A stretch of 64,000 nucleotides of DNA from Protea cynaroides (Eukaryota; Streptophyta; Magnoliopsida; Proteales; Proteaceae), in assembly GCA_028583415.1 (NCBI GenBank), contig CM053275.1:9487208-9551207 (forward strand), read 5' to 3'. Shown here in pieces: positions 44,757 to 56,680 of the stretch. The notes under the pieces are model-generated. The model did not search any database and was not told where the DNA came from. It saw nothing but the letters and a program-made list of their open reading frames with translations. Both the position numbers and the translations under genes were made by a program. Each line of letters begins with the position of its first letter. Positions within the stretch are counted from its first letter, which is position 1.

Positions 44757-45060
44757 CTATTGATAATAATGATATTATTGTCGTAACTGAAGCAGGTTAC
44801 AAATACGTTTTAACTGATTTTCAGATGTTCCTGCACTTAATACTTTCATTTGTGGAATTCAGGACAGGAAAGTAATTTCACAATTTGTCTTTAAATATTA
44901 AAAAACTAACCATAACCTTTGATAGTGATAGTTTAAAACGATGCAATCATCAAGGTTGTGTTTGTTTTCATGTAAAACAGTGGGAAGAGAAAAAATTTCA
45001 TGTAAAAGAGGATTTTTCGTCCGTTGTTCATTTTAATGCAAAATACAAAGAAAGACAATG

Positions 45061-45850
<790 letters not shown>

Positions 45851-46010
45851 AGCCTAGGTTCTCTTTGTATAGTTTATCTTTATATTTATGAGTTATTTAT
45901 GACAAATTATTTATGAAAATAAATTATGAATCATAAATAATAACTGGTTAGTATCACTAGAATAAAGAAATATAATAGATTATCACAATAATGATAAACA
46001 CCTTATAAGT
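45851..46010. mobile_element. MITE fragment related to 42537-42813
   Basis: GTTCTCTTTGTATAGTTTAT, TATTTATGAGTTATTTAT and ATAATGATAAACACCTTATA correspond in order to the reverse strand of the MITE at 42537. The other end is missing. Confidence 0.6.
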
Positions 46011-46087
46011 CTTAACCAATTTGTTAACTCTTGCTGCCAGTTCATGCTTGCTATCATGTTGGCAAAAGCAGGGGTTCCGACCGGTTT

Positions 46088-46159
46088 TACATACTATTAG
46101 ATTTGAACCAATGACTCTTGACGTATGAAAGCGATATTCTAACCGTTGAGTAATTAGGT
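46088..46159 (-). pseudogene. Degenerate plastid-type trnM-CAU
   Basis: On the minus strand a 72-nt stretch starts ACCTAATTACTCAACGG, has the anticodon stem-loop CGCTTTCATACG with a CAU anticodon, and the TΨC part ATTGGTTCAAATCTAATAG. This follows the plastid elongator tRNA-Met, as I recall it, with about 10 changes and one deletion in the D-arm. Flanking plastid genes are not recognised, so it may be a small NUPT or a copy via mitochondrial DNA. It is probably not functional because the acceptor stem is mismatched. Confidence 0.7.
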
Positions 46160-46419
46160 CAAGCTGAGTCAAGTCAGAGAAAATAAACCTATAAGAGAAA
46201 GCCATGCAACCAGAGTTCTCCGCAGGGTGGAGCTCTAAGAAAGAGAAAGTGTTATCACTATCGAGTGGGGTAAACCATGATTAGAGCAAAGGAAACCTCC
46301 ATTTCTTGGTTAATATCTCCATCCTCTATGGCTGTTTCTGCCATTTTCCCTTGAGAAAATAGTTTTCCTTGGTGCCCTGCAATGGCAACCCACGACCTAA
46401 TCTTCTCCTCAGAAATCGT

Positions 46420-46554
46420 CTCCTCCAGCAGGAGACTTTCCAGCGGTGATCCAACAGCTGGAGTTTCTCTGGTGAGCATACCCATGTATTGATATGCACG
46501 CCGGAGAAACTCTAGCGATTGGATCCCCGCTGGAACTCTCCTACCGTAGGAGAG
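46420..46554. repeat. Fold-back repeat (about 135 bp)
   Basis: TTCCAGCGGTGATCCAACAG and TGGAGTTTCTCTGG at the left pair with GGATCCCCGCTGGAA and CCGGAGAAACTCTAG at the right around a short loop near 46490. It is a MITE-like hairpin. The 121-codon minus-strand frame covering it is probably chance. Confidence 0.7.
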
Positions 46555-46639
46555 AATTTGAATCCCACCACTTGTAGGGTATAAGGATCTTGACGTTTTA
46601 ACATTTTCTTTGTGGGCTGTCAATCCCAGCCCATCAAGG

Positions 46640-47715
46640 CAATGATATATTTTTAACTAGAGAGGGATCGTAAATGGGCCTTTAAAGTGGGTCCCCAATT
46701 GACTGAATCTTGATCAAATCGATTCATGATTGGTTTGGATTTGGTTGATCACAATCATGGTACAAGTAACAGGCATCAGATTGATCGATCCATATAGGTT
46801 TTGGATCTAATCAATCACCAAACTGATTCTGTTTTAATATTATTATATACGGTATCAACAACATTTCAGCTTCTGATCATTGAATCCGTACACCAATCTT
46901 CCGAATTGGCCCATAACCCGTGGCTCATGGGCTTGTGTAGTTGTGTTTGTCCTTAATTCCTATTCATTGCTATGTTACAGTTTGATTATGCCATTCTCTC
47001 AACTTAGTTTACTTTAATAAACTGCTTATTTTAATTTAGTTTTAGATAACCTTTCATGCTAATTTGGTTCGAAGAGGTGAAAAGTTTTCCTTGATGGATA
47101 ACAACAGAAGGGTGAAGTAGTAATTCTGACTATTAGGTCTTTGGTACTCCAGAGAAACAAATCTTAATCGAACCCATATTTACCCAAAGGATACAATCTG
47201 CTCATGGTTAGAGTTCATATGGGTTCAATGTATTTTTTTCTTCAACCAATGGCCAACATTCAATGCCAGTCGACTCATAGAATGTCAAAGGCAAATAAAG
47301 GTTTCGCACATTTTCGTTAATCCATTAACAAAATCTATATAAACACATATTTCCATGGATCCATACATCTCAATAGGAAAATAATCAATAGAAAGAAATT
47401 GGAATTGGGGACGAAATTCGGCCATAATGATCCTACAGTGCTGAGTGGAAGGACTATCACTCAACGAGAATTTTCAATCAAATTCAAATTTGCGACAGAT
47501 ACAAATGGAAATAAATTGACAAAACATTCCTAGAAACAAAATTCTGTCACTTAAACTTCTGTTATGGAGTGAACATAGGATTGGTCTCCGGAATAGTTAA
47601 TATGTCAAATTTCATACTCAAATTCAATCCATACTATCCCGTTTATGGAAAACTTATTTTTTTTTTCAACCTATTCCTATATTTTCAGCAACCCATTTAT
47701 TTTCATTCATTTTTA

Positions 47716-47788
<73 letters not shown>

Positions 47789-48150
47789 TTTTTTTTATAT
47801 TAGATTCTGATCATAAACTTTCTAATCACTTGGCCATTGGTATTAGGATTGAAACCATGTGAGTTGGGGAATTTGGGGTCCACCTGTTTACAAAAATTTT
47901 GATCTCATTCAGATACTATTTTCACCATATGAGAAGGTGTTCTTGATCTAGAATACCCGCTTCCATTGGTAGGTGGATGCAACAGTGCCCCTCAAAAGAT
48001 CCATACACCTGGGTTTGAATTTTATTAAGTAAAATACATTCTTTTTTCCCTTTGCCTTTGAACTTTGGAAATAACATGCAAAGGGTTGTCTTTGAAATAT
48101 CTCTAACTCTTGGTTATGTTTAGAAATTCAAAACGATAATAATAATAATA
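46640..48150. other. No recognisable gene
   Basis: Intergenic AT-rich sequence. The only clear feature is a TA microsatellite at 47719-47786 followed by a T run. Confidence 0.5.
47719..47786 (+). repeat. (TA)n microsatellite
   Basis: About 34 perfect TA units. Confidence 0.95.
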
Positions 48151-48245
48151 ATAAAGTTTTATTTCTATATATCTAATGATTGAAAGCCATATCCTTCCGT
48201 AGAAGGTTTATTTAGAGAGAGAGGGAGAGAAAAGCAAATCATGGC

Positions 48246-48804
48246 TCAACAAGAGCTACAGTTGCAAGACACGGGAATAAGGACACAGTCAGCGGTAAAG
48301 CATTTGAAATGATGGCAGCAGGAGGGTATGTTAACGCAGGTGTTGAGATCTCCATTTGCGTGGCAGCACCTGCACGGCTTGCATTTCGGAATCAGTCCAT
48401 TGTCGCTGCCATTCATGTAATCCCGATACTTCAACGGCACCTCGGGTACTAATGATTCTCCTTCTCCTTTTTCTCCGGTTGGTGTTGACGCGTTATTACC
48501 AGAACCTGCATGTTAGTGTTTTGTCAATCCATCTGTATATCATTCCAAATTAGGATCCAAATAGAATTTGAAATCCAATTTAATACAAACGTGAACAGCT
48601 AGAGAATGGGAAAGCTACTGAGAAAGAGAGTCAGGAATATCAGATCCATTATCTATTTACGTATGTTATAAGCATGCAGATGATCAGGGAGATTGACATA
48701 CCTGTAATATTAATAGCAGTAGTAGTACTACATAAATGGGCGACCAAGAGAAGAAGTAGAGTTACTACTTTTCTTGCGCTTTGATTGATTGTCATTCTGT
48801 CCAT
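48246..48804 (-). CDS. Cys-rich secreted protein gene 3 (two exons, 120 aa)
   Basis: Exon 1 is 48702-48804 and exon 2 is 48246-48505. The intron uses ACAG/GTATGTC and ATGCAG/GTTC. Exon 1 is 103 nt and in the same phase as gene 1, which fixes the start. The protein starts MDRMTINQSARKVVTLLLLLV, a likely signal peptide to about residue 30, then a short Gly/Glu spacer. The Cys domain begins at residue 76 with CKPCRCC, then a single C, SCCHHFKC, CVLIPVSCNCSSC, again 12 cysteines. Compared with gene 1 it has lost about 15 residues before the Cys domain and about 10 between its last cysteines. The frame is open throughout, so it may be functional. The family is probably DUF7866-like, function unknown. 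Confidence 0.75.
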
Positions 48805-48838
48805 CTTACATACAGCAATACAGATCGTTATGTGTGTT

Positions 48839-48872
48839 TATATATATAAGACAGAGAGAGAGAGAGAGAGAG
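48839..48872 (+). repeat. TA/GA microsatellite upstream of gene 3
   Basis: A short TATATATA followed by AGACAGAGAGAGAGAG lies 35 bp before the gene 3 ATG (minus strand). It is much shorter than in gene 1. Confidence 0.85.
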
Positions 48873-48888
48873 ATATCTACGAAAGCTT

Positions 48889-49115
48889 TGAAACAGAAAA
48901 TCTTTCTAAAAAACGAAAGAGTAAATATTATATATTTTTGTCAAGTTCAGTTTATCTGGATATACATGTATTTTTTTCCCATTAATCTATTCGATCCTCG
49001 GAAGCTTTGAAACAGAAAATCTTTCTAAAAAACGAAAGAGTAAATTATATATTTTTGTCAAGTTCAATTTATCTGGATATACATGTATTTTTTTTTCCAT
49101 TAATCTATTCGATCC
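48889..49115 (+). repeat. 112-bp tandem duplication
   Basis: GAAGCTTTGAAACAGAAAAT starts copies near 48889 and 49001, and both continue to CCATTAATCTATTCGATCC. Confidence 0.8.
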
Positions 49116-49216
49116 CCTCTCTCTCTCTCTCTCTCACAGCAGGGATGCATTTTTCTCATGCTAGAATCTGTTAATTAAAAAAGAGAGTTAATATTATCTA
49201 TTTTTGTCGAGTTCAG

Positions 49217-49889
49217 TTTATGTCAACAGGCCGGTCTAGGCCGGTCCAGGCCGGTTTTAGTCCTGGTTAATCCGGTATTGGATTTTATAAACTCAGCCCA
49301 AAATATGTCTATTAAGAGTTCGGGTTGGGATGGGCTACGCTGGACACAATCACTAACTGGCTGGACCGGTGTCGGTTTGTTATAGGTTGGGCAAATTGAG
49401 GTCATTTCAGGCTGGTTCAGTCTAGACCAGGCTTATCAAGCTTATCGGGCCTATTTTTATATGTAAGCTATATAGCCTATTTTATTATTTCTATTTATAA
49501 AATTAGCATCATTCCTTTTATATGTATGTAATTCAGTAAATTGTAACAATTAACATAATCTTTTCAATTATAGATTCACATAATCTTTTCAATTATAGAT
49601 TCACATAATCTTTTCGATCAATAAATGAAGTGTAACTCTGTAACATAATCCATTAAAATTAAGAAACTGGGCCCGGGGACCTTACGGGTGTTCGGGTTAG
49701 GTATTATCAGTTTGGGTTAGTTCGAACTTCTTAACGGGTCAGTCCGGTCTGGTTTCGGTCTGGGCTGAAACCATGTCAGGCTTTACAAGCCCAAGCCGAA
49801 ACCTATCCATTAAGACTCGGTCTGGGCTGGGTTCGGGTTATATAGGGCCGGCTCGGTCCTTGCTACCGGGCCGGGCCTAGTTTTGACAC
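49217..49889. mobile_element. GGCC-rich insertion, possible non-autonomous DNA element
   Basis: Interrupts the duplicated block after CGAGTTCAGTTTA. It begins TGTCAACAGGCCGG and ends CCGGGCCTAGTTTTGACA, which are imperfect inverted repeats. The interior is rich in CCGG, GGTCTGG and GGGTTCGG words. No transposase and no clear target duplication are seen. hAT-like elements often start with a similar GTGTCAAA, so that class is possible. Confidence 0.5.
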
Positions 49890-50095
49890 TCTTAAGACAT
49901 ACATGTATTTTTCTTTTTTCACAGAAACATGCGGGTGAGCTATTCTCATTTATTTCCACCTAGCGGAGTGAGGTGAATGTGGGTGGACCTATAGTGGTTT
50001 CTGGTGAACTGTTAGGAGGCCCCCTGTGATACTGTTTGTCAACGAATAAAAAAAAATTTTAAGGCCATGCGTAAAGTGTGGTGGAATCATAGTTA

Positions 50096-50778
50096 GTTAA
50101 AACAAGAATGACAAAAAAATAAAACGGGACAGAACGGGTTTTAAACGGAGCAAAACAAGAACGGTATGGTAAAAAAATGGTCAAACATTCTAAGAATAGA
50201 AAAACCTAAACGAATGATCCAGGTTTTAAACGGATTAGATATAATGCGGTACAGTGAAAAAAAGGGCAATATGCAATATACTCACATAATTTGAAGAATT
50301 ACACATAAAATACTCCCATAAATTGAAGAATTATACATAAATCCATGGGAAGATGACATTTATGATGTATTTAGCCATAAAACGGTGAGAATTATCATCT
50401 TCAGTCAAGTAGTTAATTGATGTTTTATGTTTGTCCAAAGACTCCAAACATGAATCAATATAAAGATAGATAGATAGTAAAACGTACTATGAATTGATGG
50501 TCTATAATGTACATTAGTTATGATTCATAGCCCACAGCCCACCTTAATGAGTAATAAAGTATGAGTTTAAAAACAATTATGAGGAAGTGGCAGTCTTTAA
50601 TCTCACATCGGTTACATGTAGAAGGCAATAAGAATATTAAACGACATGGGATTAATCAACTTATTATTCATGGAAGATGTAGCTTAAAATACGGATACTG
50701 TATGGTACACTTATTAAATGCATTTTAAGGCAAGGCTTTGGAGTATGGAGTATTTTAAATTATTTTTGAAGTCAATAT
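50096..50778. other. No recognisable gene
   Basis: About 680 bp of AT-rich sequence with ACGG/AACGG phrases near 50130-50250. Nothing else is supported. Confidence 0.5.
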
Positions 50779-51559
50779 TGTTAGGGAAAATAATGGTGGA
50801 TGATTAAATCTAATCGTAGAAAGAGAATTTTGGATGATCTTTCGGCGATGAGCACATGGCGCTCATCCAAGGAACACGGTATGAGAATGAAGATATTGCG
50901 GAAAATACTATAAGGAACCCGTGTTTGACCCACTATGCTAATTAGGATAAGATGCGACAGATTGACGTGGGTTGTTGGGCTACTAATGGATTATCATTAA
51001 TGCTCATAAATGCTGACAACAACCATAAATGCAAAACATGCTAATTTAATCCGCCAAGTCACTAGATCTTAGTCCAAATCGACGGATAGTCAGAACTTTA
51101 CTTGGTAAAAGTGCAAGAACAGAAGCGGACATCTGGGTGTATAAGGAACATGGCCCAGAAGAGGGGTCGAAGAAGGTCGATGGGGGTCGAAAAGTGATTG
51201 ACAAGACAATATCACACGGTCTAGGGGGTCGTAGGCATGCGGACCTATTGTATCCTAGGTAGCTAATGATCAAAGTAGTGACAGGTATGGAAAAGCTTGC
51301 CTAAAAAGGTTTCCAATTGAATCTATATATGTAACAAGAGAACATGAAATAAAAGAGACTTGAACTCTGGAGAAAATATCTCTCATTTCCGTTGTTATTG
51401 CTTTCAGTTGAGTTCTTTCAGTATCTAAGTTCAGTAGGAAAGGAGATAGTATTGGTAAACAGTGTCTCAGGGAACCCTTGTTTTTTAAAGGAGCTTTATT
51501 GTTTTATTAAGAGTTTCATATTGTTTGTCCTGGTGATTCCATTCCGGATTCTAGCAACA
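50779..51559 (+). mobile_element. 5' LTR of a gypsy element (Tat-like?), 781 bp
   Basis: TGTTAGGGAA to TCTAGCAACA, with a TATA-like CTATATATG at about 51321. It is followed by a primer-binding site. It contains GGGGTCGA/GGGGGTCG motifs at 51174-51230. The 3' part of the element is missing because LTR C interrupts gag. Confidence 0.75.
51165..51240 (+). repeat. GGGGTCG motif cluster in an unrelated LTR
   Basis: GAGGGGTCGAAG, GGTCGATGGGGGTCGAAA and CTAGGGGGTCGTAGG lie within 75 bp, about 80-155 bp upstream of the TATA-like box. This LTR is otherwise not related to LTRs A, B or D by eye. Confidence 0.65.
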
Positions 51560-51565
51560 ACAGTT

Positions 51566-51584
51566 TGGCGCCCACCTTGGGGCC
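51566..51584 (+). other. Primer-binding site of the 50779 element
   Basis: TGGCGCCCACCTTGGGGCC starts 7 bp after the LTR. This is a familiar phrase after 5' LTRs of plant gypsy elements. The tRNA is not certain. Confidence 0.65.
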
Positions 51585-51710
51585 CTGACATACTTTGTTT
51601 GTTCAAATATCTCCTCTTTTACCAAGAGCGGAAAAAACATTCCCAACTTTCTCCCTTTTCTTCAATCCCATTTTCTCCCTAGCCACTCAGCTAGTTTTCT
51701 TAACATTAGC

Positions 51711-51951
51711 ATGGCACCAGCAGGAAGAGCTGAAAGTTCCTATAACTTACGGGAAACTCAAGCCTGACGGGCCAAAGGTAATATGGCCAGAGAACGGGTA
51801 GATGACCCAAGGGGACAAGATCCTCAAGATGTGTTTCCAAAAGAGCCAACCAATGATGGACCGGGTGGCTCCAACCCAAATCCGAACCAGTATGTTTTCA
51901 GGGAGCAATTTGAAAGACTAGCCCAGCAGTTGGCTGCTTTGACAGAACTGT
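51711..51951 (+). pseudogene. Gypsy gag N-terminus
   Basis: Starts with ATG at 51711 (MAPAGRAESSYNLR), has an in-frame TGA near 51765, then continues with a basic/acidic stretch and REQFERLAQQLAALTELL, a coiled-coil-like segment common in plant gypsy Gag. The frame is cut by LTR C at 51952. The product is truncated and non-functional. Its distance from the primer site fits a Gag leader. Confidence 0.55.
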
Positions 51952-53152
51952 TGTCACACCCCAATTCCGGCTGAACCAGAAGTGTGAGTGAACCGGCTCT
52001 AAACTACGGTTCACACCAGGATCTCAATAGACCGTGTCAACCAATCATTCCCAAGCAGTCTAACTTAATCAGAGATTAATACATAGCAGCGGAATATAAA
52101 TAAATGAACTGACATCTATATGGTAATTTAAAATAAATATTCAACTTATTCCATCATTCACAAACTTAAATAATAAAAGTATTACAATGTATTGTTTAAA
52201 ATAAAATCTCCTCTAAAGGAAAACACAAAAGGAGTACTCGCATGATGCATCATGCTCGTCCTCTACTGCCTGAGTATCAATGGCAGCAACTATACCGTAC
52301 GCTCGGGCAGTCATGAAGTCATCAACTTTGTACCCTGGATCAAAATATATATATTCGGGTGAGCTCACAACTTAGCTCAGTAAGTACAAAACCGATGCAA
52401 CATACAAAATACATGAAATAACATTACAATTTGGGTCAGGTATAACTTGCAAAATGCTATGGTAAGGTTGGTGGCCTCCGCACCTCCATGCACGAGAGTG
52501 TGAGCACACTCAACAGTCAAGCAACAATCCACACTACTGCTGTTGTCCCATATCACTCATTCCGGTATAGAGATAAAGCTAGAGTCTGGCTGTCAGGCAA
52601 CAATCCATACTATCGCGTCCTCCCCCTGATACCCTACACCGTACCAATACCAATACCTAAACCCCTATTGGTAAGGGCTTGCAAGTGGGTTTCGTTTCTA
52701 ACCAGTCCTATATGTCAATACAGTATCTATGGCCTTACCCCAGCACGACTCCCTACGACATAGAGATAGGGCTCGAGTCTGGCGGGCAGGGTGAACCACA
52801 ATCCCACGTCCTCCCCCTGATACCCTATTCGCACCAAGTCTATTAAGGTAGATGGCGATACGAAAAAGATGTTAGCTGTGGTTATATCCAGGGCTCACTC
52901 CCCTTCACATTCCACACACTAACCAAAAAAAACATACACATGCCTAACATCCAACATCCTAGCATATGAAATGCATGATTAGATAATAGCAAAAGAAACA
53001 ACTACATGGCATGTGAATATGCACAAACACCAAGCAATTCAATTTACACATAGATTTAATCACAAAGGTTTACTATTATAATTAATTAGAGTTTGGGGTC
53101 TTGTCCCTTACCTGATGCGTGATAACAATCCTGCACTACGTCACAGGGCTTA
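51952..53152 (-). mobile_element. LTR C fragment (A/B-type scaffold)
   Basis: Begins TGTCACACCCCAATTCCGGC and follows LTR B to about CCCTTACCTGATGCGTG. It has CTCGGGCAG, AGAGATA and CCCCCTGATACCC phrases and a repeated CAACAATCC(A/C)(T/A)ACTA word near 52521 and 52596. The 5' part of the LTR is missing because element A2 starts at 53153. The rest may lie beyond the window. Confidence 0.75.
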
Positions 53153-54537
53153 TGTCACACCCCAATTCCGCACTGTTCAGAATGGTGTGATGAACCGCTA
53201 GCAAACCAACGGTTCAACCAGGATCTCGAGTAGGCTATATCTGTGTTATCTAAACTCCCATACATCCATAATCATAATCAGTGTAAATACACAATAGCGG
53301 AAGTCTTATAATAAAATGAACTGAGAATCTACTGTGATATTAATATTTAAATAGTAAATTATTTTGTATCAACTGAGACATAAATAAATATCAAATACAT
53401 GTCTTTATTAAATCCAAATAAAGAAACCTAAGAAAATATCTAATCGAATACACATGAGTTGCACTCGCAAGAGGAGTCATGTGTATCTACTTCAGCTTCA
53501 GCTTCCATCGCCGCTACGTTTCAGTATGCTGGAGCATTCATATAGTCTTCAACGGTATAACCTGCATCATCAACTAAAATATTCGACGTCGAGGGGTGAG
53601 CACACATCATGGCTCAGTGAGTAAACAAAACAATGCAACATTACATATCCATGCAATCAATTCATATCTTTGGTCTGGTTTAAAGTTTGCAATATACAAT
53701 AGAAAGGTTTAGGTAGTCAAAGGTCGCATTTATTGACCCCGCCTCTATACACAAGTGTGTGACGCCGCCCGAAGGAAACGTTTATCGTCGACTCACAAGC
53801 ACCCAATCATGAACATTATATAACAAAGGTTAACGTTTATTGCTATATAGTGCCATACCAACACGTAAGCCCCTGTTGGCGAGGGCTGCAAACTGGGCTC
53901 GCAACTAACCAATCCTAATGCCAAAAGTGTATCCAAGGCCTCACCCCAGCATCCCTCAGAATGTCCATAGAGATAGAGCTAAGGCCCCCCGGTAGAGTCA
54001 GAGACTACAAGGACCGAGACCACCTCCCCTGATACTCTACGACATAATAGTTCTACTAAAGTAATGGCGATACGACGATGCTAATGCACAAGACTTGAGT
54101 TAGAGATAGAGCTAAAGTGCTGAGACCCGCCAAAGGTTAACGTTTATTGACGTTCTCATCACACCTCCCCTGATACTCGCTCGCATCAAGTACACCAACC
54201 ACACACATACAATCACATGCCTATTCCTATCATCATCACCATCATGTTATAAACAATAAAATAAATATGCATGAACAAATAATAGAAATATTGGATGACA
54301 TGTTGTATGCATATTACAAACATCTTCGCATAGAATCAAGCATGGCATTGGACTCAAGAAAATAGAAAATAGTTTGTTATTAACCAATTAGTTTAGAGTT
54401 CTGTTTCCTCACCTTAGCTTGCTAATAGATACTTTTCCAAGCTTTATAATCACCTTTATATTGTTATTGTATTGCTAGAAGACCTAACAAAGTCGATAGA
54501 ATTTAATTAGAATTAATTCTGAATTTAAAAATCATTC

Positions 54538-54690
54538 TGTTAACTGAGGGTCGGAGGTAGGGTCGGAGTCATGATCGACCCTGGGTGCGACCCTCCCCAA
54601 ACTCTGAACTTCCCGAACACTGAGGGTCGATAGTTAGGATCACCTAGGGTCGGATGGTCATCGACCCTCGGTGCGACCCTCAGTGTACTT
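54538..54690 (-). repeat. GAGGGTCG/CGACCCTC motif cluster in LTR A2
   Basis: Contains GAGGGTCGG, TAGGGTCGG, ATCGACCCTGG, GCGACCCTCC, GAGGGTCGATAG and CATCGACCCTCGG. Nearly all copies have the tag AGGGTCG, whereas LTR A1 often has GGGGTCG. Confidence 0.8.
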
Positions 54691-55078
54691 TGGTCAATTT
54701 CCCTCTTTTAGTCCATTCTTCGTGCTTGGGATCCTATGACTTGCTCCTACATTCCATTCAACATTCATTCCATGGTCTGAAACCATGAATCATCCACCTA
54801 AATAGCTTTCATGCATTCTCCTATGATTTTCCATGAAAACCTAGCCATAGGCTGATGGTTTGGGTTTCTCCGAGATCACTTTCTCATCAATATCTAACCT
54901 AAGGTCTGTAGAAACTCATGGAATTAGTATCTATACCTGAGAAGAATACTCCTTCTCTGCAACTCTTCTCTTTTGGCTAACTCTCTTCCTCGCTTCTCTT
55001 CTTCTCCTTTTCCTTCTCTTCTCTTTTTCTCAATTCAATTAGGGTTGTGAAAGGAGTGAAAGAGGCTTAGGGACGTCC

Positions 55079-55086
55079 TTTAAATA
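55079..55086 (-). promoter_or_regulatory. TATA box of LTR A2
   Basis: TATTTAAA followed by GGACGTCC on the minus strand, in the position of the TATA box in LTR A1. Confidence 0.5.
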
Positions 55087-55179
55087 GAGTAGGAACATCC
55101 TAAAATAAGTCCCTTTGAGATTAGGAAAGAATCCAAATCGAAAATTAAGAAATTTCCTAATTTCAGTTTCGAAGGCAAC

Positions 55180-55320
55180 TGAGGGTCGATGGGAGGGTCG
55201 ATGATCCCGTCGACCCTAGGTTTTCTAAGTTGTCCGACCCTCCCTTCAAAACTGAGGGTCTGACTTTCTGTTTTGGGAGGTCCGACCCTCCTTGGCTGGG
55301 TATGCGACCCTCCCCTTAAA
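55180..55320 (-). repeat. GAGGGTCG/CGACCCTC cluster upstream of TATA in LTR A2
   Basis: Contains GAGGGTCGATGGGAGGGTCG, CGTCGACCCTAGG, TCCGACCCTCCC, GGTCCGACCCTCC and GCGACCCTCCCC. It corresponds to 738-885 in LTR A1. Confidence 0.8.
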
Positions 55321-55411
55321 TTAGGTATTTTTAGGTCGATTTGATACCTGGGATCTCGATCTCCTTCATGCCCCTGGTCCATTTGACTCGACCATGATAG
55401 GTAAACCTGGT

Positions 55412-56675
55412 TCAAGGTGATAAGACCGGGTTAGATTGACACGGGTCTTGTAACTCCCCCCTACTTATAAAAATTTCTTCCTCGAAATTGTACGTACCTT
55501 CTGAATCAAATAAGTGAGGGTATTGCTTTCGCATAGCATTTTCTTCTTCCCATGTAATTTCTTCCATGTCTCTACTTTTCCATGTGACCTTAACATAATA
55601 GATATCTCGGTTGCGTAGACGTTGAACCTTTCGGCTGGTGATTTCTGTTGGTGTTACTTCAAATGTCAAATCATCAGTCAAATCTGGTAAATCTACTGTC
55701 AACACGTGCGTTGGATCCTTGACATACTTCTTCAATAGAGAAATGTAAAATACGTCATGTACACTCGACATAGATGGTGGTAGTGCTAACTGATAAGCCA
55801 CTTTACCACGCTTAGCTAGAATTTCATATGGCCCGACATATCTTGGACTTAGTTTCCCTTTTTGTCTGAACCTTTTCAATCCTCGCATAGGCGATACCTT
55901 CAAAAATACTTTATCACCTACAGCGAACTCCAGATCTCTACGTCGAGTATCTGCATATTGCTTCTGACGGTTCTGAGCCGTTCTCACTCTTTCCTTGATA
56001 ATGTCAACCACTCAGCAAGTCTCTTCAACAAACTCCGGTCCAACAATACTACGTTCTCCCACTTCATTCCAAAACAAAGGAGTTCGACACTTTCTGCCAT
56101 ACAGTGCTTCATAAGGTGACATCTGTATAGTAGCCTGATAGCTATTGTTATACGCGAACTCGATCAATGGTAACTTTTCATCCCATGATCCTTTGAAATC
56201 AATTACACATGCTCGTAGCATATCTTTTAGAATCTGAATTGTACGCTCTGATTGTTCGTCTGTCTGTGGGTGGAATGCAGTACTGAACTTCAACGTTGTA
56301 CCCATAGCCTTTTGCAATCCTTCCCAAAACATGGAAGTAAATCGTGGATCTCTATCGGATACAATGCTCTCTGGTACACCGTGTAATCGAACAATATTAT
56401 CCACATACAACTTTGCTAACCTTTCTAGAGTATACTGAGGTCGTATAGGTATGAAGCGAGCTATTTTCGTCAGACGGTCCACAATCACCCAAACTGCGTC
56501 AACTACTCGAGGAGTCAGTGGTAATCCCGTAACGAAGTCCATAATGATGCAGTCCCATTTCCATGCTGGTTTCGGTAACGACTGTAACAGTCTTGCAGGT
56601 CTTTGTCGTTCAGCCTTTACTTTCTGACAATTTAGGCATTGAGACACGAACTTGGCTACATCTACTTTCATTCCC
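55412..56675 (-). pseudogene. Integrase and chromodomain tail of element A2, truncated
   Basis: Minus-strand partner of the A1 polyprotein end. It has the zinc-binding CLNCQKVKAERQRP, the WKWDCIIMDFVTGLPLTP core, PQYTLERLAKLYVDNIV and SIVSDRDPRFTS. After these come AFHPQTDEQSERTIQIL (the catalytic Glu position lies near here), then YVGPYEI and a chromodomain-like end. One stop (TGA at 56009-56011) falls after ETC, where A1 has CGA: a C-to-T change. The 5' end is cut at about 56676 inside the integrase zinc-binding region, where copia F sequence begins. This copy is therefore chimeric. Confidence 0.8.
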
Positions 56676-56680
56676 CTCAA

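Larger units (their letters stand above)
48152..50095. repeat. Gene-containing duplicated block, copy 2
   Basis: Second copy of the 40083-41525 block, containing Cys-rich gene 3. It carries an extra 112-bp tandem duplication (48889-49115) and a 670-bp insertion (49217-49889). Confidence 0.8.
53153..55450 (-). mobile_element. 3' LTR of element A2 (2.3 kb)
   Basis: Plus-strand ends are TGTCACACCCC and GGGTCTTGTAAC. The last bases differ slightly from TCTTACA, so the terminal few bases have mutated. It matches LTR A1 in reverse, with motif clusters at 54538-54690 and 55180-55320, and a TATA box at 55079. Confidence 0.85.

Noticed and set aside
46258..46623. 121-codon minus-strand frame near the trnM relic
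   Set aside because: It spans a fold-back repeat, has no signal or domain, and the palindrome explains its symmetric composition.
51046..51273. 75-codon minus-strand frame
   Set aside because: It lies inside the 50779-51559 LTR, antisense to its promoter, with no domain.
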